Shown piece by piece: positions 53,551 to 64,000 of a DNA stretch of 64,000 bases. Each line of letters begins with the position of its first letter. Within the stretch, counting starts at the first letter, position 1. Origin of the DNA: Trissonchulus latispiculum (taxonomy: Eukaryota; Nematoda; Enoplea; Enoplida; Ironidae); the NCBI GenBank assembly GCA_030248195.1, contig JASAND010017600.1, forward strand, positions 1 through 64,000, read 5' to 3'. The position numbers and the translations under genes are program-made. Under the pieces are notes generated by a model. It made no database searches. It had not been told where the DNA came from and worked only from the letters and a program-made list of their open reading frames with translations.

Positions 53551-56500
53551 ACTGCTATATCGAACCTCAATAAAGATTGTCAGATTCGAGCTCAGTGTGT
53601 GATGCCTAGGCTTTAATCTAATTAGAGAGAAAAGGGAAGGCGAGTATTGACATGAGCACTAAAGTTAGCCCTAAGCGACCGTTGCCTATTCTATAGATAA
53701 AATGACCGCTGGACTATTTACTTCTCGAATACAAAATACATGGACGGACCAAATTCAAATAGTGAGCGTGAACACAATGTAAACTAAGAGAAGCAGAGAA
53801 CTATGAGAGGGAGTTACCCTCTCCCCGAAACTACACCTAAACCACTCCACTACCCGATAACCCAACAAGACACCCCCGCACCAAAATCACTGACAACCAA
53901 CAACTGCCGAAAGGCTACGCTTTCTCTCCCTTTTATACGCTTTATGCTAGTGGCGTAGCTAGCCCAAAAAGAAATCATCTTTATCGTTCATGAATACAAC
54001 AAATATCAAAATAGCTCAAAGTTGACTAGTTTCGTCGTATAAAATATACTTTTGCAGCACAACTGTGAAGATAACACCCACTTTCAGTTTACTGCTGAGC
54101 TGTTGCGCAGTTAACTGTCAGTGCCCCAATGGACAATATCCCACAAAATACCCCCTCTTTTCCGCCGCCGGCCCCCCGCGCGGCGATCACCACAGGTGTC
54201 ACAAAAAGTCAAACAATGGCAAAACTGATGTTACGTTAATACTGGGCCCTGATAGTACTTTTAGTGATAAAACAAAATGTTGAAAGACTACCTACGCTAA
54301 AGGTGGAGCCAAACGATCCCCACAGTCTACGAACTACGTGGCTCAAAGTCAGCTCAAAATGACTTTTTGAACTGCGACTGGGTAAAACTGCGTCGACTGT
54401 GACCAAAACAAACTGACAAACTTACTAGCTAACAGACAAACAAACAGACAGACAGACAAACAAACGGACAATCCTAACTAAACAAACAAACTACCAACTG
54501 ACTAAAACGAAAACAATACGACTACGTAAACATTCGCGACAAATACAGACAGACAGTCCTAACTAAACAAACAACCCACTGACTACAACGAAAACAATAC
54601 AACTACGTAAACATTCACAGCAAATAAGACACCTGCAGTAACCCCCACACTCGAGACCGCGACGATAAGACGAGATACAATGGGGACAATGCCCACCAAG
54701 GTACCCACCCTTACAATCGTAAACCCCACATGAAACCGCAGACATGAATCCCACATAATAAGACCAAACAAGAACCGCACATATAAAAGACATGAATATT
54801 GAAGCCCAGGCGGTTTATTATGCATACCAAATAATACAAAAACCTAAAAATCAGTAAAAAAAGAATTATTGGAAAACAAACAGAATAAGCAAGGTTATAA
54901 GTGGCAAAACATGGCCAAAAAGATTAGCTACCAAGACGAACGATCACAAAAGAGGTGAGGGGTACCATAAGCAAAACAGAGCAGGGGAAAGAAAATAGAA
55001 GGGATCCCTCCCAGCAAATGTGGCAGTCAATTCAACAAGAATCCCCACCAGCTATATACACAAAATGAAATGCAAACTCACAACTATATCGAACAAAGCA
55101 AAATGGGAGAACCCGAAACGTCCAAGTCGTGCGAAGGGAAAGGACCACGACTTCACAACGGAGCAACAGGGCAGCTGACCCGAACACACCGGGAACGCGA
55201 CCTCAGACAGTCGGCAGAAGGTTCCAGACGGAACCAAACCAAGAGTCGGCAAAACCACCGGGCAAGAAAAAAGCCCAAACCAAAAAGCGGCCAAGCCAGA
55301 AGCACACGGCCTGGCGAAAAAACCCACGGATCGGGGCCGCCGCAGACCAGAGACGAGACCAAGAGACCAGGGGAAGAAAGGAAAAAGCACAAGCCGGCAT
55401 CAAAGTAAGGGGGCCCAAAAGATGGAATACCAGCCCAACCGGGAAAAGGTGTATATAGCTGGTGGGGATTCTTGTTGAATTGACTTTGCCACATTTGGTG
55501 GGAGGGATCCCTTCTATTTTCTTTCCCCTGCTCTGTTTTGCTTATGGTACCCCTCACCTCTTTTGTGATCGTTCGTCTTGGTAGCTAATCTTTTTGGCCA
55601 TGTTTTGCCATTTATAACCTTGCTTATTCTGTTTGTTTTCCAATAATTCTTTTTTTACTGATTTTTAGGTTTTTGTATTATTCGGTATGCATAATAAACC
55701 GCCTGGGCTTCAATATTCATGTCTTTTATATGTGCGGTTCTTGTTTGGTCTTATTATGTGGGATTCATGTCTGTGGTTTCATGTGGGGTTTACGATTGTA
55801 AGGGTGGGTACCTTGGTGGGCATTGTCCACATTGTATCTCGTCTTATCGTCGCGGTCTCGAGTGTGGGGGTTACTGCAGGTGTCTTATTTGCTGTGAATG
55901 TTTACGTAGTTGTATTGTTTTCGTTTTAGTCAGTAGGTAGTTTGTTTAGTTAGGATTGTCCGTTTGTTTGTCTGTCTGTCTGTTTGTTTGTCTGTTAGCT
56001 AGTAAGTTTGTCAGTTTGTTTTGGTCACAGTCGACGTAGTTTTACCCAGTCGCAGTTCAAAAAGTCATTTTGAGCTGACTGTGAGCCACGTAGTTCGTAG
56101 ACTGTGGGGATCGTTTGGCTCCACCATTAGCGTAGGTAGTCTTTCAACATTTTGTTTTATCACTAAACGTACTATCAGGGCCCAGTATTAATGTAACATC
56201 AGTTTTACCATTGTTTGACTTTTTGTGACACCTGTGGTGATCGCCGCGCGGGGGGCCGGCGGCGGAAAAGAGGGGGTATTTTGTGGGATATTGTCCATTG
56301 GGGCACTGACAGTTAACTGCGCAACAGCGCAGCAGTAAACTGAAAGTGGGTGTTATCTTCACAGTTGTGCTGCAAAAGTATATTTTATATGACGAAACTA
56401 GTCAACTTTGAGCTATTTTGATATTTGTTCTATTCATGAACGATAAAGATGATTTCTTTTTGGGCTAGCTACGCCACTAGCATAAAGCGTATAAAAGGGA

Positions 56501-56907
56501 GAGAAAGCGTAGCCTTTCGGCAGTTGTTGGTTGTCAGTGATTTTGGTGCGGGGGTGTCTTGTTGGGTTATCGGGTAGTGGAGTGGTTTAGGTGTCGTTTC
56601 GGGGAGAGGGTAACTCCCTCCCATAGTTCTCTGCTTCTCTTAGTTTACATTGTGTTCATGCTCACTATTTGAATTTGGTCCGTCCATGTATTTTGTATTC
56701 GAGAAGTAAATAGTCCAGCGGTTATTTTATCTATAGAATAGGCAACGGTCGCTTAGGGCTAACTTTAGTGCTCGTGTCAATACTCGCCTTCCCTTTTCTC
56801 TCTAATTAGATTAAAGCCTAGGCATCACACACTGAGCTCGAATCTGACAATCTTTATTGAGGTTCGATATAGCAGTTTATCTTTGAGGGTGCACTCTAAC
56901 CCTCACA
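53521..56907. repeat. 3.4-kb near-perfect palindrome
   Basis: Arm 1 (53521-55061, 1,541 bp) and arm 2 (55449-56907, 1,459 bp) are reverse complements at roughly 98% by eye, around a 387-bp spacer. The 82-bp length difference is largely explained by an extra tandem copy in arm 1 (CCTAACTAAACAAACAA units near 54474 and 54561). The outer 26 bp, GTGAGGGTTAGAGTGCACCC onward, is also codons 166-174 of the transposase. Each arm contains TATAAAAGGGAG facing outward (arm 2 about 56490), (TGTT/TGTC)n tracts and short matching frames (72 and 80 codons) that exist only because the arms match. No target duplication was found (flanks AGATGGT and AACAGTG). Confidence 0.9.
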
Positions 56908-58025
56908 ACAGTGTGAAAAGTTAACTTTGCAGTATTTCGTTAAAGTTAACTTTGAAGTAATATTAGTTCCTGATTTTTATAAATCGTTACCACTACGTAT
57001 GAAATTGTCTAAAATTGATTAATTAATGATCTATACACCTCTCCCTACAGCCTAATTGACTGAATCATTGCAGCATTTGTGATTATGAACTTTGTAATGA
57101 CTGAGAGGTTTGCTCTTGCTTTACTAGACTTCAAAATTGAAGATTGGTCGATCAATTTCATTCAACAATCAACTGGTTCAAGTTTTGAAAATTTGATAAA
57201 AGTTTGATAAGAGTTTCGTCAAATCCTCAGTAGGCAACTCTCTAATATATATGCTTGTCTGTTCAAATTTTTCGAAAGAAACTAATCAACAGTGCATAAT
57301 ACTTAAGACTTTATACATACACAAACACATATTCGTTAAATGAAGCAATTGTGGACTTATAAATAATTATCTGAATTTGTATTCAAGTTTCAGCTGATGT
57401 GGGATAACATGGGATTATATTTGATTTTCCGTAAACAAGTGGGATGGGGATGGAAAGAAAAATTTTCGAGTGGGATGGTTTGGGATGACCCTTGGAAAAT
57501 ATCCCATTCGTCAACTCTGCCATTTACAACAGCATCGTAACAAGTTCTCATCGGGTAGCCAGCCACCCCAAGCTTCTGCATGCATTTCACCCCACCCCAC
57601 CCCCATTCATGTACAAAATTTCAGCCGAATCGGCCAAACATAGCTAAAGTTAAAGCACTTGACATCTATGTTGACTTATTTTGACCGTGTTTCGCCACTT
57701 TTTACCTTTTATTATGAGGTTCCTTCCGTAATCCATATTTGTGCATTTTGCCTTTACCATATTACCTACAATTTTCCAACTACTGTCGAACGATGCCAAT
57801 ACAAGTCCGATCGGATATCTTTCAATTTTCGCCATTTGCAACATCACCGTATCGAGTACTTTTACCCTGAATCGTACGACTTTGCTGATGTCATGCTCAA
57901 ATCTCCAAGTCAAACCTTCAAAATCACTACTGTGTCCCTTTAAGCCTTTTTTGGTAAAAGCGGGCAACCGAATAAAACAACAACAACACTAACGTATTCT
58001 ATGGTAATTCTGGATAATTCCTTTC
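56908..58025. other. Non-coding DNA
   Basis: No continuation of the transposase was found here. Paired GTTAACTTTG motifs lie at 56922-56950. ATAAAACAACAACAACAC near 57972 could be the tail of a retroposed sequence. Open frames at 57650-57967 lack an ATG start and family features. Confidence 0.4.
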
Positions 58026-58216
58026 TTACTTCAGACAATGTATGTCCTCAAATTCAGCTGCTCCACCAATCGGAGGGCCGTGGTTGTGATAGATGACTTT
58101 TTGATAAGCACGACCGCAGCCAACGCCTCCGCCAAAACCTCCAAAGCCACCAAATCCGTTGCAGCCAAAGCCAACTGGTACGGTTTGAACACGCTCCTCC
58201 TGATAGATTAGAGTGC
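58026..58216 (-). CDS. Terminal exon of a Gly/Phe-rich protein
   Basis: Minus strand. The acceptor TATTTTGCAG (AG at 58218-58217) opens a 191-nt exon in phase 1, ending TAA at 58026. It encodes about 63 residues: TLIYQEERVQTVPVGFG, then GFGGFGGFGGGVGCGRAYQK, then VIYHNHGPPIGGAAEFED and IHCLK. The (GF-G)n stretch with Cys residues and the tidy splice site and stop suggest a real coding exon. Similar Gly-rich tracts occur in secreted, cuticle or RNA-binding proteins; none is demonstrated. The preceding exon (ending one base into a codon) was not found in the window; it would lie at higher coordinates, perhaps beyond the TTAA element at 58562-61035. Confidence 0.55.
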
Positions 58217-58561
58217 CTGCAAAATACTAGTAAATATAGGCAGCCTAAAAATGTAGCTGTAATTGAAATTTAACTCTAACTGTAATTGTAAAATTAAAAT
58301 TGTAAATGATCTTTTGTATTTCACTAACAGCTGAGGCGGCTGACTGACACTCTCCCAGCACAGGCAGTCACACCGCTTTATGAGCAGTCAGTAAAATCAT
58401 CGGCTGCTTCTCTTTTCTAAATCGCCAACAAAGGGCTTAGACTGATGCCATTATTAAAAGCTAAAGTGTTTGAAGAAAAAAATTAGTGCCAAAGCTTTGC
58501 ATGTAAGGGATAGGAAATTTATGAACAGCCGTAACGGTTCCATTATCACACCGAATCTTAA

Positions 58562-61035
58562 GGTGGCAGTACAACTACCGAGGTGGACTTTGAACAGATA
58601 CTGTGAGCTAAAAACTTAATCAATCGACTTGAAATTCGACACATTTGTTCTTTATCAGGTTTTGTATCAAATGCGCTTGCCTGCAACGTTGTAAGAGCTG
58701 GCTTCCTGTCTACACAAGAGGAAATTTATTAAAGCTTTGAATTCAAATATCTCCATCTTTCCTTCATGAATTTGTGTGAAATCTTCCATGCGAGCTTTAT
58801 TAATTTATACGCTCAGGCCGTTTTTTATTCCGCTGGAGCAGAATATATTACCTGGTGTTATATATAGCATGTAATGCATGCATGCTGTTGTTATTGTCTT
58901 CAGCTTCTCCTATCTTTAACACATGGGCGAGTATGTTTATTTTTTAGAGTCAACGGAAATTGATCAATGCTACCCTGTAGGCCTTCAGAAGAACTAGATT
59001 CAAATTTAATGCTGAAGTTTCATCGAATTTTATCATATAAATCTTCCAAAAATTAGAAATACGCTCTGGCGTTATTTGTTTCTGAAATACTCTGCAGACA
59101 TTATCGATTAGAGGAGGTCCATGCATAGATTAAACAGTAACAAACATTGAAACCGATTGAGTTTAATAGCAGTACATTGGCAAACGCCAAACTGCTGTTT
59201 CTACGTTTGAAATTTAAGCTTTGACCTGGGCTACTTTGAATGAGTCCTCTTCCCTTATTTTCGCCAATTCACTGAACATTAATCCACTGAGAACTGAATG
59301 AGTTTGAGTTGCAGTATCAGTGTGGTTAAGACATTAGCCTACCGCCGCAAAGACCCGAGATCGATTCACAGTAGTGTCACAGTTCTGTGTACATATTTTA
59401 ATTTTCTATTGGCAGAAGTTATTCCGCGTTGAATGTGATTACAGAACCTGTACAGAGTTAAAAGAAAGACTTGTAAATTTCAAAATTCCGGGGTATTTAG
59501 GAATGTTTCTTTCCAACAGGTAGCCAGAAAAATCAGTTTAGTTTTTTATGTAGTACACAATTGCAGCTAACGTTTTGCTTGAAGTTGAAAGATGATGGCT
59601 TCGAATGTGCAAATGCTTCTTCAAAAACAATAAATCTTAATCATTTCATAACACTTTCATTTTTCATGCCACGAAGAAACTAAAATCTTCAGAAAGCTGA
59701 ATCGAGGTGTTTTTATGAACAAAGGATATCTGCATGGCTCAACGCGGGATATTCGCCTTTTTGGGGTGATCTTGTTTAGTTTTTCGTAAAAGTGCATTTT
59801 CAATTTTTTAGCTCATTTTGAAATATTGTAAATTCTATATCTTGCTTACGATGCGTTTTTCCAAAAACAAAGAAAACGGCCTGAGCGTATGCAGATGTAA
59901 AACATTCTGGAAAATTTGGTCAAGTTTGGTTGAAGCAGTGACGAGAAAATCAAAAACAAAAAATTCGCAACTTTTCATTGTTTGGTTTGGTTTTTTGGGA
60001 ATTTGCAATGCTTTCAAGCCGCTGCAGTGTTTTCTGCTAAATTATACACATAAGTAACACAACGACAATTGTTAAAACCCAATAGATTGAATTTTAGGAT
60101 AAATTGTTCTTGCTTTACATTGAGTGTGCAAACGGTCAATGTAATTCAGCTGTGTATTCAACAGCTTGTAACTTTTGATAGAAACAAGCAAGATTTTATG
60201 CAAAAGGTTAAGTTTTTGCTGGATGGCATTTTCCGTAACTGTAAACCTGCTGCGCAGCTAAATTATTTATAACGGAGAACTTACTTGCTTACAAAAAATA
60301 AAACGTGCAAAACATTGTCTGAATAAGAATAGATAATAATTGTTCATATTATTGTTAAGACATTGTTAAACGATATTTGACAAATTTGGTTTTGTATTGT
60401 TAATTAAGTTTCAATACAAATATTATTAGGTATTCTTTTCTGAGTTTTTGAGTTTCTGACTTTTCAAAATGTCTGCTGAGCTGATAAATGATTCGAAGCT
60501 CAACTATGAGTCATCAATCCAAATAACGAATGAATTGTCCGGTTTTGAAATTGCCATTATGAAACGAGCATATATGCGCAAATACCGCATGAATTAGAAA
60601 CTTCGATTCTTTGAAAAGAAAGCAAGATTTCACACACAAAGCATACTGGCCCTATATTAAAGCACTGCCCACACGCATGTATGTAGAAATGCATCTTTAT
60701 CAAGTAAACTGCGCGTGAGGGCCCGGGCCGAGCAAACATAAGAGACCTGCTGCACTGAGGCGCAGCAAGAAAAACGTACGGAAGAGATATGCACATCATT
60801 TTAAAGCGCACTTTGTGCTCTGGTAGAATAAAATTTAATATATAAAGCTTGAATAAAATCTTGATAATTTGCGCATGCGCAAAGCCTCGATGGTAGCTAG
60901 CCAATTATGCATCTCTGAGACCAAGATTTTGCGCAAAGATAGTTTGCCAACCAGTCTTGCTTTACCCAAAGTTTTGTCAAGATTGCTTCATCCATGGAAA
61001 AATTACATAGAAAATCCGGTAGTGGTACTACCACC
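58562..61035. mobile_element. TTAA-flanked DNA transposon, non-autonomous
   Basis: 2,474 bp between TTAA at 58558-58561 and TTAA at 61036-61039. Terminal repeats GGTGGCAGTACAACTACCG and (reversed) GGTGGTAGTACCACTACCG, 17 of 19 identical. TTAA targets are used by Kolobok and piggyBac; the GGTGG terminus is unlike the piggyBac CCC end, so Kolobok-like is favoured. The interior shows no transposase; it contains a tRNA-like fragment at 59331-59386 and unassigned AT-rich DNA. Confidence 0.7.
59331..59386 (+). repeat. tRNA-like fragment
   Basis: Box A-like TCAGTGTGGTTAAGACATT and box B-like GATCGATTC. No paired acceptor. Probably a SINE relic inside the TTAA element. Confidence 0.35.
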
Positions 61036-61077
61036 TTAACAAAGTTCTACAAGTCTTACTAGACCAAAATTAGTACA

Positions 61078-61584
61078 CTAGAAAGTATGCATATAAGGCA
61101 TATTAAAATGATTAGTACTTTCGCGTTCAGGTGGCGGCGTTGACGCAGGCGTGTCAGAAGACGGCGTGCCGCTTCTACTATCGACACTTGAACGAATAGT
61201 GGACGCAGTACCAAGCCTGTCCTTCTTTGAACGAACAGAAGCCGCCGTTCCAAGTCGTGGATCATTATTTTTTGCTGGCTTCCATCCAAACAGATAGTCC
61301 ATAACATTGGGTTCATCGTCTGATCGGGCTGACATGTTCGCCGATTGACAGTTATTACAGTTCACTCTAGTTTTGGTTTCAAAGGGAGTTTCTATGTCTT
61401 TAAGGTCAAAACTGAAAACAGCCTCAACTATGTAGGGCAAGACTGAAATGGATGTTGTTAAGCCGGACAGTGGAAAACAGTTTTACAAAAGGAGCATGCC
61501 AACGAACGGCTCCAACCAAAAAAGTCAAAATCGCTTACCAGGTAAGGTTTGTGTGTGCTGTTGTATCAGTACAATACGAGACAT
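61078..61584 (-). CDS. Two-exon gene, 136-residue protein, unknown
   Basis: Exon 1 is 61584-61539 and exon 2 is 61442-61078. The 96-nt intron has GTAAGC at its start and CATTTCAG at its end. The junction completes a Val codon (G|TC), total 411 nt with stop. The ATG follows an in-frame TGA 27 nt upstream. The protein begins MSRIVLIQQHTQTLPV, then YIVEAVFSFDLKDIETPFET (19-38), a CNNC pair (44-47), MDYLFGWKPAK (63-73), a twice-used RLGTA (78-82, 91-95) and a Ser/Thr/Pro-rich region ending PASTPPPERES (114-124). No signal peptide or membrane helix. The N-terminal half looks folded and the C-terminal half disordered and phosphorylatable. No family recognised. The opposite strand also has an open frame across the intron, judged spurious. 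Confidence 0.65.
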
Positions 61585-62875
61585 GGTAACTAGAGCACAG
61601 GAGCTACTTCATAGTTAATGCTATGCAGTCGATATATACTGAGCAGGAGCCATTTGTCCTGGGTGCTTGATCAAAAGTGACACTTTACCTTGCATTTCCA
61701 CTGAAATAAAAAAACAAAACCGTGATAAATACATCAGGTTTACCAGAATCCACAATGATGTACCCATACTCCGCAAAAACAAAATACATAAAATTCCTAA
61801 TAATTCTTTAAGATCTTATGTCCCAACCCCTCCCCACGCCGTTCAGACTTCTACCCACCATAATAACTTAGCAACCTCTCCTAGTAACATGGCTGATGTA
61901 CCAGTCATTCTTCTAGCACAAGAACTAAATAGGAGTGCTGCGTTTATGTAGGTACTGGTCCTAGTAGCTGATTCTTTACAGTTAAAGACTGAGGGACATA
62001 TACAATCTGGTTCTTACGAGCCCAGTAAAAGAACTCCGTTATCTATAGCACTCATTACGCCTTAAAAAAATTGACCGTGATGCAGAATTAAGCAAGAAAG
62101 TAGTCAACTATGCACAAATAAGCTTTCACAAACTATGTAACGTGATACATCCCCAAGAAGCCCCTCCTACCCATTTAAAACACAGCAAAATATATAATTA
62201 GAATTGAATAAAGGCTCCCAGTGCAAGTTCGGTACAAAAATTAAAATAATGTCATATTTACACTTGATGCAATAGCCTGTATCGGTTATAGATAGTTACT
62301 GATTAAACGCTGTAGATTTAAGTTTTGAAAGTTAGCTTGTTGCTTGTTAGTTAAGAAATTTGGCGGAAGAAAGTGGGGTCAGGGGGTCTAGCGATCCTAT
62401 TCTTTGGCTAGGACAAGCTTGTAGCGAAACAGCAACATGCACGAACTCAACAACTCAATAACTAGACACAACGGCACAATCTGGTTAATGTATCACATTG
62501 CATTGGGCATATTACGTCAAGGCTTTAAGGCGGTGTTTAATTTTGGAGTAATCAAATTTAAACCGTTATTACTCATTCATTAGAGTTGAGAAGCCATCTT
62601 GTATAAAAATGTAGCCTAACCATTTGCTTTTATATATCTTTTTAATTAATGAATGCAACGAAACAAATTTTAGGTTTCTAAAATTTTTAATGCGATTTGG
62701 AATAAGTGTAATTTTTCAGCTTGCAGATTTAAGCAATTTTTTGGGTTGGGTTAGAAATGGCTTAGTCATTTGATACCTCTATGAAAATACATCACGCATA
62801 ACCACGGATCACTTCCGTCGGTTTCGAAAATATGCCCATTGAAAGAAGTGTAGTCGAATTACTATATCGCCCCTG
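61585..62875. other. Non-coding DNA upstream of two-exon gene
   Basis: Presumably contains the promoter of the minus-strand gene; no TATA box was identified. The plus-strand frame at 61667-61951 has no recognised features. Confidence 0.4.
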
Positions 62876-62995
62876 TCACGGTGTGATTTTCCCCCTTGCG
62901 AATTTTCCCCCCGGAAAAACTACACCGGTGTGGATTTTCCCACAGGAAAAATTACACCAGTGTGAACTTCCCCGGGGAAATTTTGCACCAATGCA
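62876..62995. repeat. Palindromic array of GTGTG-ATTTTCC / GGAAAA-TACACC
   Basis: Alternating motifs CGGTGTGATTTTCC, GGAAAAACTACACCGGTGTG, GGATTTTCC, GGAAAAATTACACCAGTGTG and CCGGGGAAATTTTGCACC form a chain of overlapping hairpins over 120 bp. Confidence 0.7.
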
Positions 62996-63066
62996 AGAAA
63001 TAATGCATATTCAGGTTTATAAATTTAGTCTGACTCATAATTGAAGCAACTAAACTAATTATGCTT

Positions 63067-63470
63067 TTAAGGTGGTGATTCCATTTGGGCACATATTGTT
63101 GGTTGACGGCTCAACCCAGGATGGAATTTGATGAAACTTTACAAAATAAGTTCATTTGGTGTTCTAATAACCTCCGCGCAATCCCGCTTCAAAATTTCGA
63201 GGTTTCCGTTCAGGACGGTTTTGGCCAGTTTCTGACAGTTGACCAGCACCTGCATAGTTATGACTATACTCATTCGAAAGATCTCGTTGAGCTCTACATT
63301 TTTGCTTTTGGAAGCAACTTTCTACCTCTTCTCTAGTGTGAGATATAGCCGATTTTCTTATTTTGTCGTTGAAAAATTGTCATTTTTGCAGAAATCAGAT
63401 AATCCACAATTTCTTGAGCTACGCAAGCCGTAAAATTAAACTACAGGTGTTGATTTGAAGGTCTCGTAGA
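63067..63470. repeat. TTAAGGTGG terminus plus diverged dispersed repeat
   Basis: TTAAGGTGGTGATTCC at 63067 resembles the end of a TTAA element. From about 63330 the sequence is a diverged reverse-orientation relative of 11560-11720 (AGCTACGCAAGCCGTAAAATT, GTTGATTTGAAGGTCTC). No right terminus is identified in the window. Confidence 0.45.
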
Positions 63471-63649
63471 GGCCGACTATCCGAGGCATGATAATCTTCC
63501 AGCAGCTATCCCGTGAGCTGCTATCATAAAAAATGTAGTTTTTGCAAAAACATGACCACATTTTTTCCAGCGATTGCGGAGCATTTACTATGCAAGATAG
63601 AGGGCTGCCACTTACTAGACGTGTTTTACACTAAAATACCCAGGGAGTA

Positions 63650-63845
63650 GGGATGGAAACTGGGTCGTGGGTCATTGGGTCATGGGTCATTTGGGTCGCT
63701 ATTTTTGCATGGGTCACTGGGTCTTGGGTCACTAATTTCGGAAAACCTCTGGGTCAGGGTGGGTCTGGGTCAAGCTTCCTATGGGTCACTTTGGGTGTGG
63801 GTCAGCAATCTTAGTGGGGCATTTTGGGTCTGGGTCACAGAGATC
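63650..63845. repeat. Degenerate TGGGTC simple repeat
   Basis: More than 15 copies of TGGGTC/TGGGTCA in direct orientation with irregular spacing. Open frames across it are by-products. Confidence 0.85.
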
Positions 63846-64000
63846 TTGCCAAATCTTTGAAGATTCAATTTTCGTGGTGGAAATTTAGCTAGTTTTAAAG
63901 ATAAACCTACCATTTCTGAAAACTTTTCGCGTCTTCGGCGCGATCACTAACTAATTAGTTAAATTTATTCGTCATTTCGCAGAAATCACTAGAATTAATG

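Noticed and set aside
55070..55557. Frames of 109-134 codons in the palindrome spacer, on both strands
   Set aside because: Three overlapping phases are open because the spacer is purine-rich and stop-poor. Composition (Lys/Arg/Gln/Pro) fits low-complexity DNA rather than a protein.
54065..56362. Matching 72- and 80-codon frames in the two palindrome arms
   Set aside because: The match only reflects arm identity. No family features, and the 80-codon frame has its ATG in a (TGTT)n-rich, low-complexity region.
53551..56907. Palindrome as an LTR retrotransposon with inverted LTRs
   Set aside because: No gag-pol, no primer-binding site, and no TG...CA ends or target duplication were found. The TATA box alone is not enough.
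56908..57300. C-terminal half of the Harbinger transposase beyond the palindrome
   Set aside because: Three plus-strand phases were read; none contains the expected second Asp or Glu context.
57650..57967. 105-codon minus-strand frame
   Set aside because: Starts at a non-ATG codon, no domain, flanked by repeat-like sequence and a (CAA)n-ended stretch.
61448..61541. Plus-strand ATG exon (31 codons) ending in a perfect CAG|GTAAG donor
   Set aside because: It is antisense to the intron of the better supported minus-strand two-exon gene, and no plus-strand acceptor or second exon was found.

Overview
This window is animal (invertebrate metazoan) nuclear DNA. It is mostly gene-poor, transposon-dominated sequence with a few host genes. 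The evidence is solute-carrier family 22 (SLC22) transporters, GT-AG introns, tRNA-derived SINEs, a CR1/jockey-like LINE, gypsy-like retrotransposon debris, hAT-, Harbinger- and TTAA-type DNA transposons, and no bacterial operon signals. I cannot name the species. Three SLC22 reading frames each have a 3' splice site 2-4 nt before the ATG. That fits a short 5' UTR exon, or a lineage that uses spliced-leader trans-splicing.

Layout, left to right. 0.7-3.9 kb: minus-strand gag/protease remnant of an LTR element, followed by repeat-rich DNA. 6.4-9.8 kb: copy A of a segmental duplication with an SLC22 gene broken by a one-base deletion; its SINE is split by a solo LTR. 12.5-14.1 kb: an intact SLC22 gene. 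15.0-15.7 kb: a 67-bp minisatellite followed by an orphan BTB/POZ exon. 16.2-28 kb: plus-strand DIRS-like and gypsy-like remnants, a LINE, SINEs, and a minus-strand gag fragment folded into an inverted duplication. 30-36 kb: two non-autonomous transposons with clear 8-bp target duplications. 36.3-40.2 kb: copy B of the segmental duplication with the intact SLC22 paralogue. 40.2-46.4 kb: non-coding DNA studded with perfect hairpins. 47-48.7 kb: a MITE and minisatellites.

49.0-56.9 kb is the most unusual part. A Harbinger-family transposase gene (two exons, truncated) is transcribed away from a tightly packed minus-strand trio: a YqaJ/lambda-exonuclease-like protein, a NADAR-domain protein and an 81-residue unknown. 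The first two overlap by 20 nt, the next pair is separated by 2 nt, and one AATAAA lies beyond the last stop. This looks like a PHIS-superfamily transposon (Harbinger/ISL2EU-like) with a virus-like accessory cassette. A 3.4-kb near-perfect palindrome starts inside the transposase and truncates it.

56.9-64 kb holds a glycine-rich terminal exon, a 2.5-kb element with TTAA target sites and, on the minus strand, a clean two-exon gene for a 136-residue protein of unknown function. A small-transposon family (ends CAAGAGT, 7-bp target duplications) occurs four times: in the gypsy remnant, in segmental copy B, at 47 kb, and in the transposase intron. These nested insertions give a relative history of the locus.
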